Shown here: positions 15,408-25,417 of the stretch, in pieces
How the letters are laid out: every line of letters starts with the position of its first letter
How positions within the stretch are numbered: the first letter of the stretch is position 1
Origin: an uncultured Clostridia bacterium
Lineage (GTDB): Bacteria; Bacillota; Clostridia; TANB77; CAG-508
Direction: 5' to 3'
NCBI GenBank assembly: GCA_934141555.1
Contig: CAKPCK010000006.1
Location: forward strand, 1 to 64,000
Length of the DNA stretch: 64,000 bases
Notes under the pieces: model-generated
What the model was told of the DNA's origin: nothing
Databases searched by the model: none
The model's input: only the letters and a program-made list of their open reading frames with translations
Made by a program: the position numbers and the translations under genes

Positions 15408-17021
15408 ATGAAAGAATTAATAAAAGTTGTAGCTAAAAAGTTATTCATATTATCAATAATATTTAACACAATTTATTCATTAGCTGATTATGGAGAAGCT
15501 TATGTTTTATCATATTTTGGAACAAGCCCATTAACATTAGACAAAATAACCAAATTAACAATATGGATTTGTATTATAGATATAATAATGCTATTAGCAG
15601 GAAAAGTAGCTTCATATATTGATAATGTAAATAATATAAAAACTCAAACAACAATTCAAAAATATTATTTTAATAAATTACAATCTATGACAATGGAACA
15701 AATATCTAATACACATACAGGATATATACATAAGCTAATAACTAATTTGTCATTTTATTTTTTTGAAATGACATGGCAATTTGAATCTAGTGTAATACCA
15801 TTGATTATTGGTGGAATATCAATATTATTAATGGTATGTAGACAATCAGTAATAACAGGAATAATATGTATTATTGTTTCAATATTAGCAGTAATGTTAA
15901 AATACAAAATGATAAAAAATAAACAAATATATCAAGAAAAGGCAAATGAAACAGAGTCAAAATATAATGCTACATTTGTAGATTTTATTCAAAATATTAT
16001 AGCAGTCAGAAAATTAAATATAAGAGATTTTTGTAATAAAAAAATTAATGAAAATGAAGAAGAATATTTGGATGCAACAAAAGCTAATGTAAGAAAGAGA
16101 ACAAATGCTAATGGAGTATTTACAGGGTTAATAAATTTATTATACATAGTTGTTTTAATAAGTACTATAATAATGGTGAAAAATGGGCAAGATGGGCTAC
16201 CATATTTGTTATTTTATATGTCAGCACTAGGAAAATTGTATTGGAGTTTAAATAATATGGTTAGGCTGTTAGATATGGGAGAAAGGTTTAAAACTTCTAA
16301 AAAGCAATTAGATGAATATTTTAAAAATATTAAAGAGATAGAGATACTTAAGAATTTTAACAATATAAAATTAGAAGATGTTAAATTCTCATATACTAAA
16401 GATTCAACTCAAATAAAAATACCAGAATTTTATTTGGAAAAAGGTGACAAAATAAGTATAATGGGAGAATCTGGTCAAGGAAAAACAACTATAATGAATA
16501 TTTTGGCGGGATTATATCCATTAAATAAGGGAAGGCTTCTAATAGATAATAAAGAAATAAAAGATGTTAGATTAGATTTAGTGTTTGTATCTCAAGAAGT
16601 AGATTTATTTGATTTGAGTGTTAGAGATAATTTATGTTTAGGAAAAGAAATTCCAGATAAGAAAATATTTGAATTACTAGAAGAAGCAGGATTAAAAGGA
16701 TGGTATGATGAATTACCAAATGGATTAGATACAATTGTAGGAGAAAGAGGAATAAAATTATCAACAGGTCAAAAACAAAGACTAAATTTAATTAGAGGAA
16801 TATTAATTGATAAAGAATTATATTTCTTTGATGAGCCAACATCAAATTTAGATATGTTATCAGAAGAAAAAATAACGAATATGATTGAAAAATATTTAAA
16901 AGATAAAACATATGTGATAGTTACACATAGACAAAAATTAAAAAGTTTATGTAATAAACATTATATTTTTGAAAATCATGAAATGAGAGAAGAAACAGAT
17001 GTAATAAACATTTTAAATTAA
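15408..17021 (+). CDS. ABC transporter, fused membrane and ATPase domains
   Basis: A 537-residue ABC exporter half-transporter. The N-terminal ~300 residues hold about six hydrophobic segments. The ATPase domain follows: Walker A GESGQGKTT near 352, Q-loop VSQEVDLFD, signature LSTGQKQR near 450 (LSTGQ instead of LSGGQ), Walker B LYFFDEPTSNLD near 471, and H-loop VTHRQ. The membrane domain is shorter and more divergent than in MsbA-type exporters. The start at 15408 follows GGGAG; the frame could begin at 15360 but would overlap the promoter. The transported substrate is unknown. No partner gene is adjacent, so a homodimer is likely. Confidence 0.85.
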   Translation: MKELIKVVAKKLFILSIIFNTIYSLADYGEAYVLSYFGTSPLTLDKITKLTIWICIIDIIMLLAGKVASYIDNVNNIKTQTTIQKYYFNKLQSMTMEQISNTHTGYIHKLITNLSFYFFEMTWQFESSVIPLIIGGISILLMVCRQSVITGIICIIVSILAVMLKYKMIKNKQIYQEKANETESKYNATFVDFIQNIIAVRKLNIRDFCNKKINENEEEYLDATKANVRKRTNANGVFTGLINLLYIVVLISTIIMVKNGQDGLPYLLFYMSALGKLYWSLNNMVRLLDMGERFKTSKKQLDEYFKNIKEIEILKNFNNIKLEDVKFSYTKDSTQIKIPEFYLEKGDKISIMGESGQGKTTIMNILAGLYPLNKGRLLIDNKEIKDVRLDLVFVSQEVDLFDLSVRDNLCLGKEIPDKKIFELLEEAGLKGWYDELPNGLDTIVGERGIKLSTGQKQRLNLIRGILIDKELYFFDEPTSNLDMLSEEKITNMIEKYLKDKTYVIVTHRQKLKSLCNKHYIFENHEMREETDVINILN

Positions 17022-17029
17022 ATATAGTA

Positions 17030-17053
17030 GAGCAGTTTTATACTGTTCTTTTT
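17030..17053 (+). terminator. Terminator after the ABC exporter
   Basis: GAGCAGT (17030-17036) pairs with ACTGTTC (17042-17048, one G-T pair), followed by five T. Confidence 0.7.
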
Positions 17054-17111
17054 ATTATGAATAAAAAGTAAAATGATGAATAGAATTAAATATCAAAATT
17101 TGGAGGTAATT

Positions 17112-17879
17112 ATGTTTTTGGTATTTAATAAAGAAAAAATTCAAACATATATAGTATCTGTATTAACAGTAGCAGTATTAATAACAATTGCAAATATAGG
17201 AAAAATAGAAACAATTCAAACATCATCACAAGAAAAAGAATTGCCAATTTATAATGTTCAAACAAATGAAAAAAAGGTTGCATTTACAATGAATTGTGCT
17301 TGGAATGCAGATGATATTGATAAAATATTAGAGACACTACAAAACAATAATGTAAAAATTACATTTTTTATTGTAGGAGAGTGGGTAGATAAATATCCAG
17401 AGGCAGTAAAAAAGATTGCAGAAGCGGGTCATGAAATTGGAACACATAGTAATACACATCCACATGTAAATAAATTATCAGCAGAAAAAAATTTAGAAGA
17501 GATAAAATTAAGTGTAAATAAAATTGAAAAGATAACAAATAAAAAAGTAGAATTATATAGACCACCATATGGAGAATATAATGATATAGTAATAAGAACA
17601 GCAAAAAATAACGGATATTATCCAATTCAATGGAACTTAGATACATTAGATTATAAAGGATTAACTGGTGATGAGATGTGGAAAAGAATAAGAAACAAAA
17701 TATCAAATGGTAGTATAATATTAAGTCATAATGGAACAAAAAATACTGCTAATAGTTTAGACGGATTAATAAAAAATATTAAATCACAAGGATTTGAGTT
17801 AGTAACAGTATCAGAATTGATATATAAAGATAATTATGTAATTGATAATAATGGAATGCAAATAAGTACAAATACATAA
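17112..17879 (+). CDS. Polysaccharide deacetylase (NodB/PdaB-like), exported
   Basis: A 255-residue carbohydrate esterase family 4 protein with a hydrophobic N-terminal anchor (about residues 14-32). The NodB domain shows motif 2 THSNTHPH (around 110-118, metal-binding His pair) and motif 3 RPPYGEYN. The usual motif 1, TFDD or FDxxWG, is VAFTMNCAWNADD, so the first Asp, normally the catalytic base, is Asn. The overall layout is like B. subtilis PdaB, a sporulation protein. GGAGG precedes the ATG at 17112. It may act on peptidoglycan, or may be catalytically altered. Confidence 0.82.
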   Translation: MFLVFNKEKIQTYIVSVLTVAVLITIANIGKIETIQTSSQEKELPIYNVQTNEKKVAFTMNCAWNADDIDKILETLQNNNVKITFFIVGEWVDKYPEAVKKIAEAGHEIGTHSNTHPHVNKLSAEKNLEEIKLSVNKIEKITNKKVELYRPPYGEYNDIVIRTAKNNGYYPIQWNLDTLDYKGLTGDEMWKRIRNKISNGSIILSHNGTKNTANSLDGLIKNIKSQGFELVTVSELIYKDNYVIDNNGMQISTNT

Positions 17880-17943
17880 AATAAGAATACTAATATTAGA
17901 ATTGGGTAAAATAGGCATATAAATAGAAAAAAGGAGAATATGC

Positions 17944-18423
17944 ATGCCATTAATTGGGATTGTTGCTAAAAAGAAGGATATTAAAGATATAAAAAGAAAA
18001 TTAGGAGAGAATTATGAGTTAATTGAATTAACAAATGAAAGTATAAAAAATTTAAAAAATATAAAGTTTGATGAGATAATTTACAATAAAGACATAAATT
18101 TAACAGAAGAAGAATACAAATTTATGAGAGAAATAATAAATAAGACAAAATATATTTTAATAAATTCAGATGTAAAAATAAAAATACCTGAAAATATATT
18201 AATAAAAATTATAACTTTTGGGTTTAATTCAAAATCAACAATAATGATATCAAGTGTAAAAGAAAACTATATAATAATTAGTGTACAAAGAGAAATAGAA
18301 AAATTAAATGGTGATATAATAGAAAATCAGGAGAAAAAAATAGAAATAGAACTAAATAAAAAGTCATCAATATATAATGAAATTATAAATTTTTTAATAA
18401 AAGAACTAAAAAATAGTCCATAA
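17944..18423 (+). CDS. Conserved-looking hypothetical protein
   Basis: A 159-residue soluble protein rich in Lys and Ile. The N-terminus (MPLIGIVAKKKDIKDIKRKL) and a central ITFGFNSKSTIMISSV block look conserved, and the second recalls Mur-ligase C-terminal domains, but I cannot assign it. There are no membrane segments. AAGGAG lies upstream of the ATG. It follows the deacetylase at 64 nt with no terminator, so it may share that transcript. Confidence 0.6.
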   Translation: MPLIGIVAKKKDIKDIKRKLGENYELIELTNESIKNLKNIKFDEIIYNKDINLTEEEYKFMREIINKTKYILINSDVKIKIPENILIKIITFGFNSKSTIMISSVKENYIIISVQREIEKLNGDIIENQEKKIEIELNKKSSIYNEIINFLIKELKNSP

Positions 18424-18499
18424 TTTATAAAATGACTGGCAAAAATGCCTAAAAATGCCTAAAAATTCAAAAAAAATTTCAAAATATTAACTTTTTATG

Positions 18500-18528
18500 T
18501 AGACAAAACCAAAAATGTGTAGTATAAT
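18500..18528 (+). promoter_or_regulatory. Promoter of the SSB-like gene
   Basis: TAGACA (18500-18505), 17-nt spacer, TATAAT (18523-18528). Upstream, AAAAATGCCT is repeated twice in tandem near 18439-18460. Confidence 0.6.
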
Positions 18529-18613
18529 AAGAAATGTAGAAAATTTTAAAATAAAAAACGCAAGATGATTATTTACAATTGATAAAATAAAAAAAGATAG
18601 GGAGGAAATAAAA

Positions 18614-19327
18614 TTGGATACAAATTATTTAGAAAACAACTACTTAACATTAGTAGGAAAGGTTACAGGCGAAAAAGAATTTAGCCATGAAATTTATGGG
18701 GAGAAATTTTATAGATTTTCATTATCTATAGCACGTTTAAGTGGAAATGCAGATATTATTCCAATAACAATTTCAGAAAGACTAATAACAGATGAGACAT
18801 TAACAGAGGGAAAGAAATTATTAATAAAAGGACAATTTAGATCATACAACAGCTTTGAGAATGAAAGAAACAAATTAATTTTAACAGTTTTTGCTAAAGA
18901 TGTTCAAGAATTACCAGAAAACGAAGAACAAGAAGTTGAAGGTGAAGATGGAGAAATAGCAAAAAAAGAAGAAATGACAAACGAAGTAGTACTTATCGGA
19001 TTTGTTTGTAAAAAACCTATTTATAGACAAACACCATTTGGAAGAGAAATTGCAGATTTATTATTAGCAGTAAACAGAGCATATAATAAATCAGATTATA
19101 TCCCAACAATTGCATGGGGAAGAAATGCAAGATTCTGCCAAAACATAGAAGTTGGAACACAAGTAAAAATTATAGGTAGAGTTCAATCAAGACAATATGA
19201 AAAGAAACATGAAGATGGAACAGTTGAAACAAAAACTGCATATGAAGTTTCTGTATGTAGTTTAGAAGTAATAAATGAAGAAGGAAATGAACACAAAGAA
19301 GAAGTAGAAAGTCAAGAAGCTGTTTAA
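18614..19327 (+). CDS. Two-OB-fold single-stranded DNA-binding-like protein
   Basis: A 237-residue protein with two SSB-like OB folds. The first runs about residues 1-100 (LTLVGKVTGEKEFSHE, then ITISERLI, then KGQFRSYN). The second runs about 120-220 (EVVLIGFVCKKPIYRQTPFG, then IPTIAWGRNARFCQ, then KIIGRVQSRQY). The linker and tail are acidic, as in SSB proteins that recruit partners. The second half resembles a canonical SSB core, and the first is more divergent. The start codon is TTG at 18614, set by GGAGG 8 nt upstream. It probably binds ssDNA, but the partner and process are unknown. Confidence 0.75.
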   Translation: MDTNYLENNYLTLVGKVTGEKEFSHEIYGEKFYRFSLSIARLSGNADIIPITISERLITDETLTEGKKLLIKGQFRSYNSFENERNKLILTVFAKDVQELPENEEQEVEGEDGEIAKKEEMTNEVVLIGFVCKKPIYRQTPFGREIADLLLAVNRAYNKSDYIPTIAWGRNARFCQNIEVGTQVKIIGRVQSRQYEKKHEDGTVETKTAYEVSVCSLEVINEEGNEHKEEVESQEAV

Positions 19328-19350
19328 TATAAATATAATATAAAAAATAT

Positions 19351-19390
19351 AAAAAGGTGAATATCAATGATATTAAACCTTTTTATTTTT
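19351..19390 (+). terminator. Terminator after the SSB-like gene
   Basis: AAAAAGGT (19351-19358) pairs with ACCTTTTT (19377-19384), with an inner AATATC/GATATT stem, and T-runs follow. Confidence 0.8.
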
Positions 19391-19413
19391 TTGTAAAATA
19401 TTTTTATAAGTTG

Positions 19414-19442
19414 TTGTTTTTAGTCGTTTTTATTGTTATAAT
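19414..19442 (+). promoter_or_regulatory. Promoter of the pilin/Ig-like gene
   Basis: TTGTTT (19414-19419), 17-nt spacer, TATAAT (19437-19442). It lies 31 nt before the ATG at 19474. Confidence 0.55.
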
Positions 19443-19473
19443 AAAATTAGAGAGTTTATTAAGGAGGAAAAAT

Positions 19474-21961
19474 ATGAAGAAACAAAAGAATAATAGTGGA
19501 ATTACAGTAATCGCTTTAGCAATAACTATAATAGTTTTGTTAATATTAGCTGGAATAGTTATAAATTCTGTAATAGGTGATGGTGGAATATTCTCACATA
19601 CAGAAAGTTCTAAAAAAGAAACTTTAATTTCAGAAGAAAAGAATATTTTGAAACTTTCAGTAGTATCTGCATTAGAAAAAGATAATACTCGGCAAGATTA
19701 CAGAAAGTAATTTAGATGAAGCTTTGAAAAAAAATGTTGATGATTTTGGCTTAGATCAAAAAGATGATACAAATTATGGAACAATTTTCGAAGTAAAATT
19801 TAATGAATCAGGAAATACATATACAGTTCTAGAAGATGGAACAATATTAACTGAAGAAGAAGTAGAAAATAATGATAAATTACCTAAATTACTTAAAGAA
19901 AATAATATAATACTAGAAGTTGGTGAAACTAAGACTATAGAAGTAATTGAGAATGATAATATAGAAAGTGTAGATTGGAAAAATTATGATGAAAATATTG
20001 TGACTATGGTAAAAGACACAACAAGTAATAATAAAAAAATTAATATTACAGGAAAATCAGTAGGAACAGTTAATATAGAAGCAATAGTAAATATAAAAAC
20101 TGGAGATAAAACAACAGTTAGCAGAGAATTATGTACAGTTACAGTAAAAGAAGCATATTCAGATCATGAATCAAATTATGTAGAAAAGGTAAAATTAGAC
20201 GAGACAGAATTAGTAATTGATTTAAGTACTTCAGAAAAAACAAGACAATTAACAGCTACAGTTGAACCTGGAAATGTAAAAACAACATTTACTTGGTCAT
20301 CAAGTAACCCAGATGTAGCAACAGTTGATGAAAAAGGACTAGTAACAGGAATAAGTAATGGTGTAGCATTAGTAACTGTAGAAACCAAAAACAAGAAAAA
20401 AGCTCAATGTAAAGTTATTGTAGAAACAAATCCAACACAAGTAATATTAGATAATACAGAAATAACATTAGATATTACTGATTATCCAGTTGGAAAAATA
20501 AAAGCTACAGTATTAGCTGAAGATGCTATGCATAAAGATGTTACATGGTCTACTAGTGATTCTTCAAAAGTAAGTATTTCAAGTGATGAAGATATAGTAA
20601 CATTAACAGCATTAGAAAATACATATGATAATCCAATAGAAATAACTGCATCAACAGCTAATGGAAGAACAGCTGTGTGTAAGGTAACAGTAGTAACAAG
20701 TCCAACTAGTGTATCAGTATCTCCAGCTGAAGTAACATTAGATACAGGAGATTACAAAGATTATCAATTAACTTCAAAAATATATCCAGATACAGCAAAT
20801 GCTAATACTCAAGTTACTTGGAGCAGTAATAATAATAATGTTGCTACAGTAAATTCAAAAACTGGAAAAGTAACATTAAAAGATTATGGAGTAGTTATTA
20901 TAACAGGAACAACTCAAAATGGAAGGTCAAGTTCTTGCACAATGAATATAAATACCAAAATTAGACAAATGGAACTAGAACCTAAAAAATTATATGTTAG
21001 ACTTGAAGAAACTAAAGCTTTGACACCAAAAGTATCTCCTGAACATAATAATGATACTATCAAATGGATAAGTTCAGATAATAATATAGCTACAGTTGAT
21101 TCAAAAGGAAACGTAACAGGTGTTTCAAAAGGAACAACAACAATAACAGCGAAAAACTCTGATGAAACAGTTGTAGCAACAGCAACTGTAATTGTTGCAA
21201 AAACACAATATGGATGGTATGTAAAAAATTATACTGCCAAAGGTGATTCATCAGCAAAATGGAAAGCATTTTACGAAGATGAGAATAATGTTTATTTAAT
21301 ATCAGATACTTGTATAAACATAAAAAATATTCCAATAGTAAAAAAAGGAGGATGGCTTGGAAGAGGAAAAGTAACATTATCAACTAGTGGAAGTTATTCA
21401 GCATCATTAGGTAATGCAAGTAAAAATTATAGTGGACTTATATCTGGAATAAATGCAACTGCAAAAAGTTGGTTAAGTTATTCAATGAATTCTAGTAATA
21501 ATAATACTAAATATGTAGGATATTTAATGGATACTGAAAAATGGACAGAAAAATATGGAAATGACACATTTGCAGAATTTGCTATAGGAGGCCCTACTAT
21601 TGAATTATATTTAGCAAGTTGGAATTCATTTGATATTGATAATATGTATTGTGATAATACTAATGGATATGGATATTATATAGGTGCAAGTAAAACAGAA
21701 AAAAATACAACAAGACAAGTTTCAGAATATAAAAATCAACTATATTACCCAGGGGCAAGCAATTTACAGGATTATAATGGATATTGGTTAGCATCTCCAT
21801 CAGCTGCTGGTGCAAATAATGTATTATATGTAGGATGTTTAAATACTAGAAATTGTAATAATAATGATTATTTTGGATTTAGACCAGTAGTTTGTTTGAA
21901 GAGTAATTATCAACTTGAACAACTAGATAATGAAGAGGCTTATAATATTGTACCAAAGTAG
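19474..21961 (+). pseudogene. Surface protein: pilin-like N-terminus, Ig-like repeats, DUF6273-like end (frameshifted)
   Basis: Two frames make one protein. The first (19474-19710, AAGGAGG before the ATG) starts GITVIALAITIIVLLILAG, a type IV prepilin-like leader and helix, and stops early at DNTRQDYRK. Skipping one base near 19685-19692 continues it as LGKITESNLDEALKKN into the 745-residue frame that ends at 21961. That frame holds about four or five Big_2-type Ig-like domains (VTWSSSNxxVATVDxxG blocks near 20290, 20550, 20820 and 21070). The C-terminal domain includes YWLASPSA and FGFRPVVCLK, like DUF6273. It would be exported and displayed at the surface. Either it is truly broken or the assembly has an error. 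Confidence 0.75.
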
Positions 21962-21976
21962 AGAGAGGTGATATAA

Positions 21977-22729
21977 ATGAAAAAAAATAAAAATAATATA
22001 TTAATTATTAGTATTCTTCTTGCAATAATACTAATGATAGCAATAATTTTATTAAAAACAGGAAAAACAAAAGTTGATATAATAGGAGGAAAAGAGGAAA
22101 AATACTTAGGAACTTGTAGTGAATGTGGATGGCCTACATGGCCTAGTCATGATGATTCAAGCCATTATGAAACATGTATAAAAGGACATCATCAAAATGT
22201 GGAATCACATAGTTTATCAGATAGAAAGGTAACTGATAATCCATCTTATAATAAATGTTGGTATGTTTTAAGAGAATGTTCTGGTTGTGGTTATAGTAAA
22301 GAAATAGAAAGCGGAGATCATGAAAGATGGAAAGGTGGATATTATGATACAAAAGGAGTTTGGCATAATGTAAATGATGGATGGGATGGCTCTGGAGAAG
22401 CTACTTGTACAGAATCTATAAGATATGAGAGAGAATGTTTAGACTGTGGATATGAGGATAGTTATACTGTAGGACCATATGGACATGATTATAAAGAAGT
22501 TGATACTGGTGATGGTAAAACTCATAAATTTGTTTGCTCAAGATGTAATGAAGAAAAGAAAAATAATAATGTACTTGTAACAGAAGCACATACATATAGT
22601 GAATCAGTACAAAAACAAACATGTGTAAATTCAGGAGGAATAACTGAAGAGTGTACAAAATGTAAATATAAGTATACAAAAGAAAAGTATAATGCAACAG
22701 GACACAAATTTGGAATAGGATATCATTAA
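21977..22729 (+). CDS. Cys-rich membrane-anchored extracellular protein
   Basis: A 250-residue protein with one N-terminal membrane anchor (ILIISILLAIILMIAIILL, about 8-26) and a large outer part. At least five CxxC knuckles recur: CSECG, CSGCG, CLDCG, CSRCN and CTKCK, mixed with many His, Tyr and Gly. The pattern suggests repeated zinc-ribbon-like or disulfide modules. I do not recognise the family. GAGAGGTG precedes the ATG, and it starts 15 nt after the Ig-like protein, so the two form one surface locus. Confidence 0.65.
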   Translation: MKKNKNNILIISILLAIILMIAIILLKTGKTKVDIIGGKEEKYLGTCSECGWPTWPSHDDSSHYETCIKGHHQNVESHSLSDRKVTDNPSYNKCWYVLRECSGCGYSKEIESGDHERWKGGYYDTKGVWHNVNDGWDGSGEATCTESIRYERECLDCGYEDSYTVGPYGHDYKEVDTGDGKTHKFVCSRCNEEKKNNNVLVTEAHTYSESVQKQTCVNSGGITEECTKCKYKYTKEKYNATGHKFGIGYH

Positions 22730-22735
22730 TAGAAG

Positions 22736-22773
22736 AACTCAAATTTTAGTTAATTCTAAAATTTGAGTTTTTT
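22736..22773 (+). terminator. Terminator after the surface locus
   Basis: A perfect 14-bp stem (22736-22749 with 22756-22769, loop TTAATT) followed by a T-run. Confidence 0.9.
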
Positions 22774-22791
22774 AAATTTCATAAAAAACAC

Positions 22792-22840
22792 TTGAATAAA
22801 ACATATTAAAAGTATTATACTATACACAGCATAGTATAAT
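22792..22840 (+). promoter_or_regulatory. Promoter with overlapping palindromic operator, M16 operon
   Basis: TTGAAT (22792-22797), 18-nt spacer, TATACT (22816-22821). A perfect 10-bp inverted repeat, ATTATACTAT (22814-22823) with ATAGTATAAT (22831-22840), overlaps the -10 box and the start site. This is the expected place for a repressor operator. The regulator is unknown. Confidence 0.55.
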
Positions 22841-22866
22841 GTAATTGAAGAGATGGAGGAGAGAAA

Positions 22867-24144
22867 ATGAAATATTCAGAAAAAGAAATTAAATCTGGAA
22901 TAAAATTGCATACAATAAAAACAGAAAAATTTAAAACTAATTTAATAGCAATTTTTCTAAGTATGCCAATAACAAGAGAAGAGGTAACTAAAAATTCATT
23001 GATATCAGCAGTGCTAAGAAGAGGATGTATGAAAATGCCTACTTCAGTTGATATTAGTAAAACATTAGAGGAAATGTATGGTTCTACATTTGATAATGGA
23101 ATTGATAAAACAGGAGATAATCAAATATTAAAATTCTATATTGAAACAATAAATGATAATTATATTACACAAAATAGTGAAAATATATTAAAAAATGGTA
23201 TGGAAAAATTATTAGAAATTGTATTTAATCCATTGGTAAAAGATGGAAAATTTAATGAAGAATATGTAAAGCAAGAAAAAGAAAATATTAAAAGAATAAT
23301 TGAAGGAAAAACAGATAATAAAGCAATGTATGCTACAGAAAGATGTATTGAAGAAATGTATAAAAATGAGCCATTTGGCTTGTATAAATATGGATATGTA
23401 GAAGATCTTAAAGATATAGATGCAAAAAAATTATATGAATACTATAAAAAGATGATATCAATATGTAAAATTGATATATTTGTATCTGGAAATATCGACT
23501 CAAAAGTAGAAGAGATATTAGTAGAAAATGAAAATATTAAGAAACTTCAAGGAAGAACATCACAAGTAAAATTCGAAATTCCTAAAAAAGAAAAAGTTAA
23601 AGAACAAGAAATTGTTGAGCAAATGGATGTTACTCAAGGAAAAATTGTAATAGGAATGGATTTAACGCAAGAAAATGCAGAGCAAAAGTATGATGCTATA
23701 GTATATAATGCTATATTAGGTGGAACAGCAAATTCCAAAATGTTTCAAGAAGTGCGTGAAAAAGCAAGCTTAGCATATTCAGCAGGTTCAACATATTTAA
23801 GATATAAAGGAAACATTTTAATAAAATGTGGAATTGAAATAAAGAATTATGAAAAAGCATTAGAAATAATAAGAAAACAATTAGAAGATATGAGAAATGG
23901 TAAGTTTTCAGGTGAAGATATAGAAAATGCTAAGAAGAGTATAATATCAGGAATTAGAAGTATAGATGATGAGCAAGACACAGAAATTACTTATTTTTTC
24001 GGACAGGAATTGACAGGTGAAAAGACTTTAACAGAAGAATATATAAGAAGTATAGAAAAAGTAACAAAAGAAGGTATTATAAAAATTGCAAATTCACTTC
24101 AAATTAATACAATTTATTTCTTGAAAAATAAGGAGGTGGCTTAA
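22867..24144 (+). CDS. M16-family peptidase-like protein, YmfF type (no HxxEH)
   Basis: A 425-residue protein with the two-domain layout of M16 (insulinase-type) peptidases. The region that should carry HxxEH reads ISAVLRRGCMKMP, so the zinc motif is missing and it is probably the inactive partner. The C-terminal half has the family block NAILGGTANSKMFQEVREK ASLAYS with a substrate-binding R/Y pair. In B. subtilis, ymfF and ymfH lie side by side in the same way. The RBS is GGAGG. The active partner starts 1 nt after this stop, so the two are almost surely co-translated. Confidence 0.85.
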   Translation: MKYSEKEIKSGIKLHTIKTEKFKTNLIAIFLSMPITREEVTKNSLISAVLRRGCMKMPTSVDISKTLEEMYGSTFDNGIDKTGDNQILKFYIETINDNYITQNSENILKNGMEKLLEIVFNPLVKDGKFNEEYVKQEKENIKRIIEGKTDNKAMYATERCIEEMYKNEPFGLYKYGYVEDLKDIDAKKLYEYYKKMISICKIDIFVSGNIDSKVEEILVENENIKKLQGRTSQVKFEIPKKEKVKEQEIVEQMDVTQGKIVIGMDLTQENAEQKYDAIVYNAILGGTANSKMFQEVREKASLAYSAGSTYLRYKGNILIKCGIEIKNYEKALEIIRKQLEDMRNGKFSGEDIENAKKSIISGIRSIDDEQDTEITYFFGQELTGEKTLTEEYIRSIEKVTKEGIIKIANSLQINTIYFLKNKEVA

Positions 24145-24145
24145 T

Positions 24146-25417
24146 ATGCAGATAATTGAAAATTCTAAAGTAAAAGAAAAATTATATATAGAAAAATTAG
24201 AAAATGGATTAACAATAATGATTGTTCCAAAAAAAGGAATACAAAAAAAATATGTAATATGGGGAACAAACTATGGTTCAAATGATAGCAAATTTATTGT
24301 GCCAGGTGAATCAAAAATAACAGAAGTTCCAAAAGGAGTTGCACATTTTTTGGAACACAAAATGTTTGAACAAGAAAGTGGAATAAATAGTTTAGATACA
24401 TTGACAGCACTTGGAGTAGAAGCAAATGCATATACTACAAATGATCATACTGCATATTTATTTGAATGTACAGAAAATTTTTATCCTGCATTAGATGAAT
24501 TAATGGATTATGTCCAACACCCATATTTTACAGATGAAAATGTAGAAAAGGAAAAAGGAATTATTGGCCAAGAAATAATGATGTATGATGACTATCCAGA
24601 ATGGAAAGTATATCTAAATACATTAGAAGCAATATACCATGAACATCCAGTAAAACTTGATATTACAGGAACAATAGAGACGATAAGTCATATTGATAAA
24701 GAAATATTATATAAGTGTTATAATACATTTTATAATCCTTCAAATATGGCAATGGTAGTTTGTGGAGACTTTGAACCAGAAAAATTATTAGAAGAAATAA
24801 AAAAGAGATTAATAAAAAAAGATGGAAATGGTGAAATAAAAAGAATTTATCCAGATGAAGAAGAAAGTATTGTAAAACCTAGTATAGAACAAAAAATGGA
24901 TGTAAGTGAACCATTATTTACTATAGGAATTAAAGATAAAGTTGCAGAAGAAAAAGAAAAGGTAAAAAAACATTTAGCTATAGAAATTTTATTAAATATT
25001 ATTATTGGAAAAAGTTCAAAATTGTATCAAGATTTATACAATAGAGGAATAATGTTTGTAGCTCCAGGAGTGGACTATGAATTTTCTGGAGATTATGCAC
25101 ATGTTTTAATAACAGGTCAATCTAAAGAACCAGAAAAAGTATATATGGAATTTAAAAATGCGGTAAAGGAATTAAAACAAAATGAAATAAAGACAGAAGA
25201 ATTTGAAAGAATTAAAAAAATGTTATATGGTGCATTTATAAAAGAATATGATGAACCAGGTGATATTGCAAGAATGTTTCTGGCAGATTTTTTCAAAGGA
25301 ATAAATAGTTTTGAATATTTAGAAGAAATAACGGTAATAAATAAGCAATATGTCGAACAAATATTAAAAGAAGTATTTAATGAAGATAAAATGGTTCTTT
25401 CTGTAATAAAAAAGTAA
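24146..25417 (+). CDS. M16-family zinc peptidase, YmfH type
   Basis: A 423-residue M16 peptidase with the inverted zinc motif HFLEH at residues 67-71 (GVAHFLEHKMFE). A downstream Glu in KEKGIIGQEIMMYDD is the likely third ligand. The C-terminal domain has the SSKLYQDLYNRGIMF block. The start is 1 nt after the inactive partner. The pair probably forms a clamshell heterodimer that degrades short peptides in the cytosol; the substrate is unknown. No terminator is obvious after it. Confidence 0.9.
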   Translation: MQIIENSKVKEKLYIEKLENGLTIMIVPKKGIQKKYVIWGTNYGSNDSKFIVPGESKITEVPKGVAHFLEHKMFEQESGINSLDTLTALGVEANAYTTNDHTAYLFECTENFYPALDELMDYVQHPYFTDENVEKEKGIIGQEIMMYDDYPEWKVYLNTLEAIYHEHPVKLDITGTIETISHIDKEILYKCYNTFYNPSNMAMVVCGDFEPEKLLEEIKKRLIKKDGNGEIKRIYPDEEESIVKPSIEQKMDVSEPLFTIGIKDKVAEEKEKVKKHLAIEILLNIIIGKSSKLYQDLYNRGIMFVAPGVDYEFSGDYAHVLITGQSKEPEKVYMEFKNAVKELKQNEIKTEEFERIKKMLYGAFIKEYDEPGDIARMFLADFFKGINSFEYLEEITVINKQYVEQILKEVFNEDKMVLSVIKK

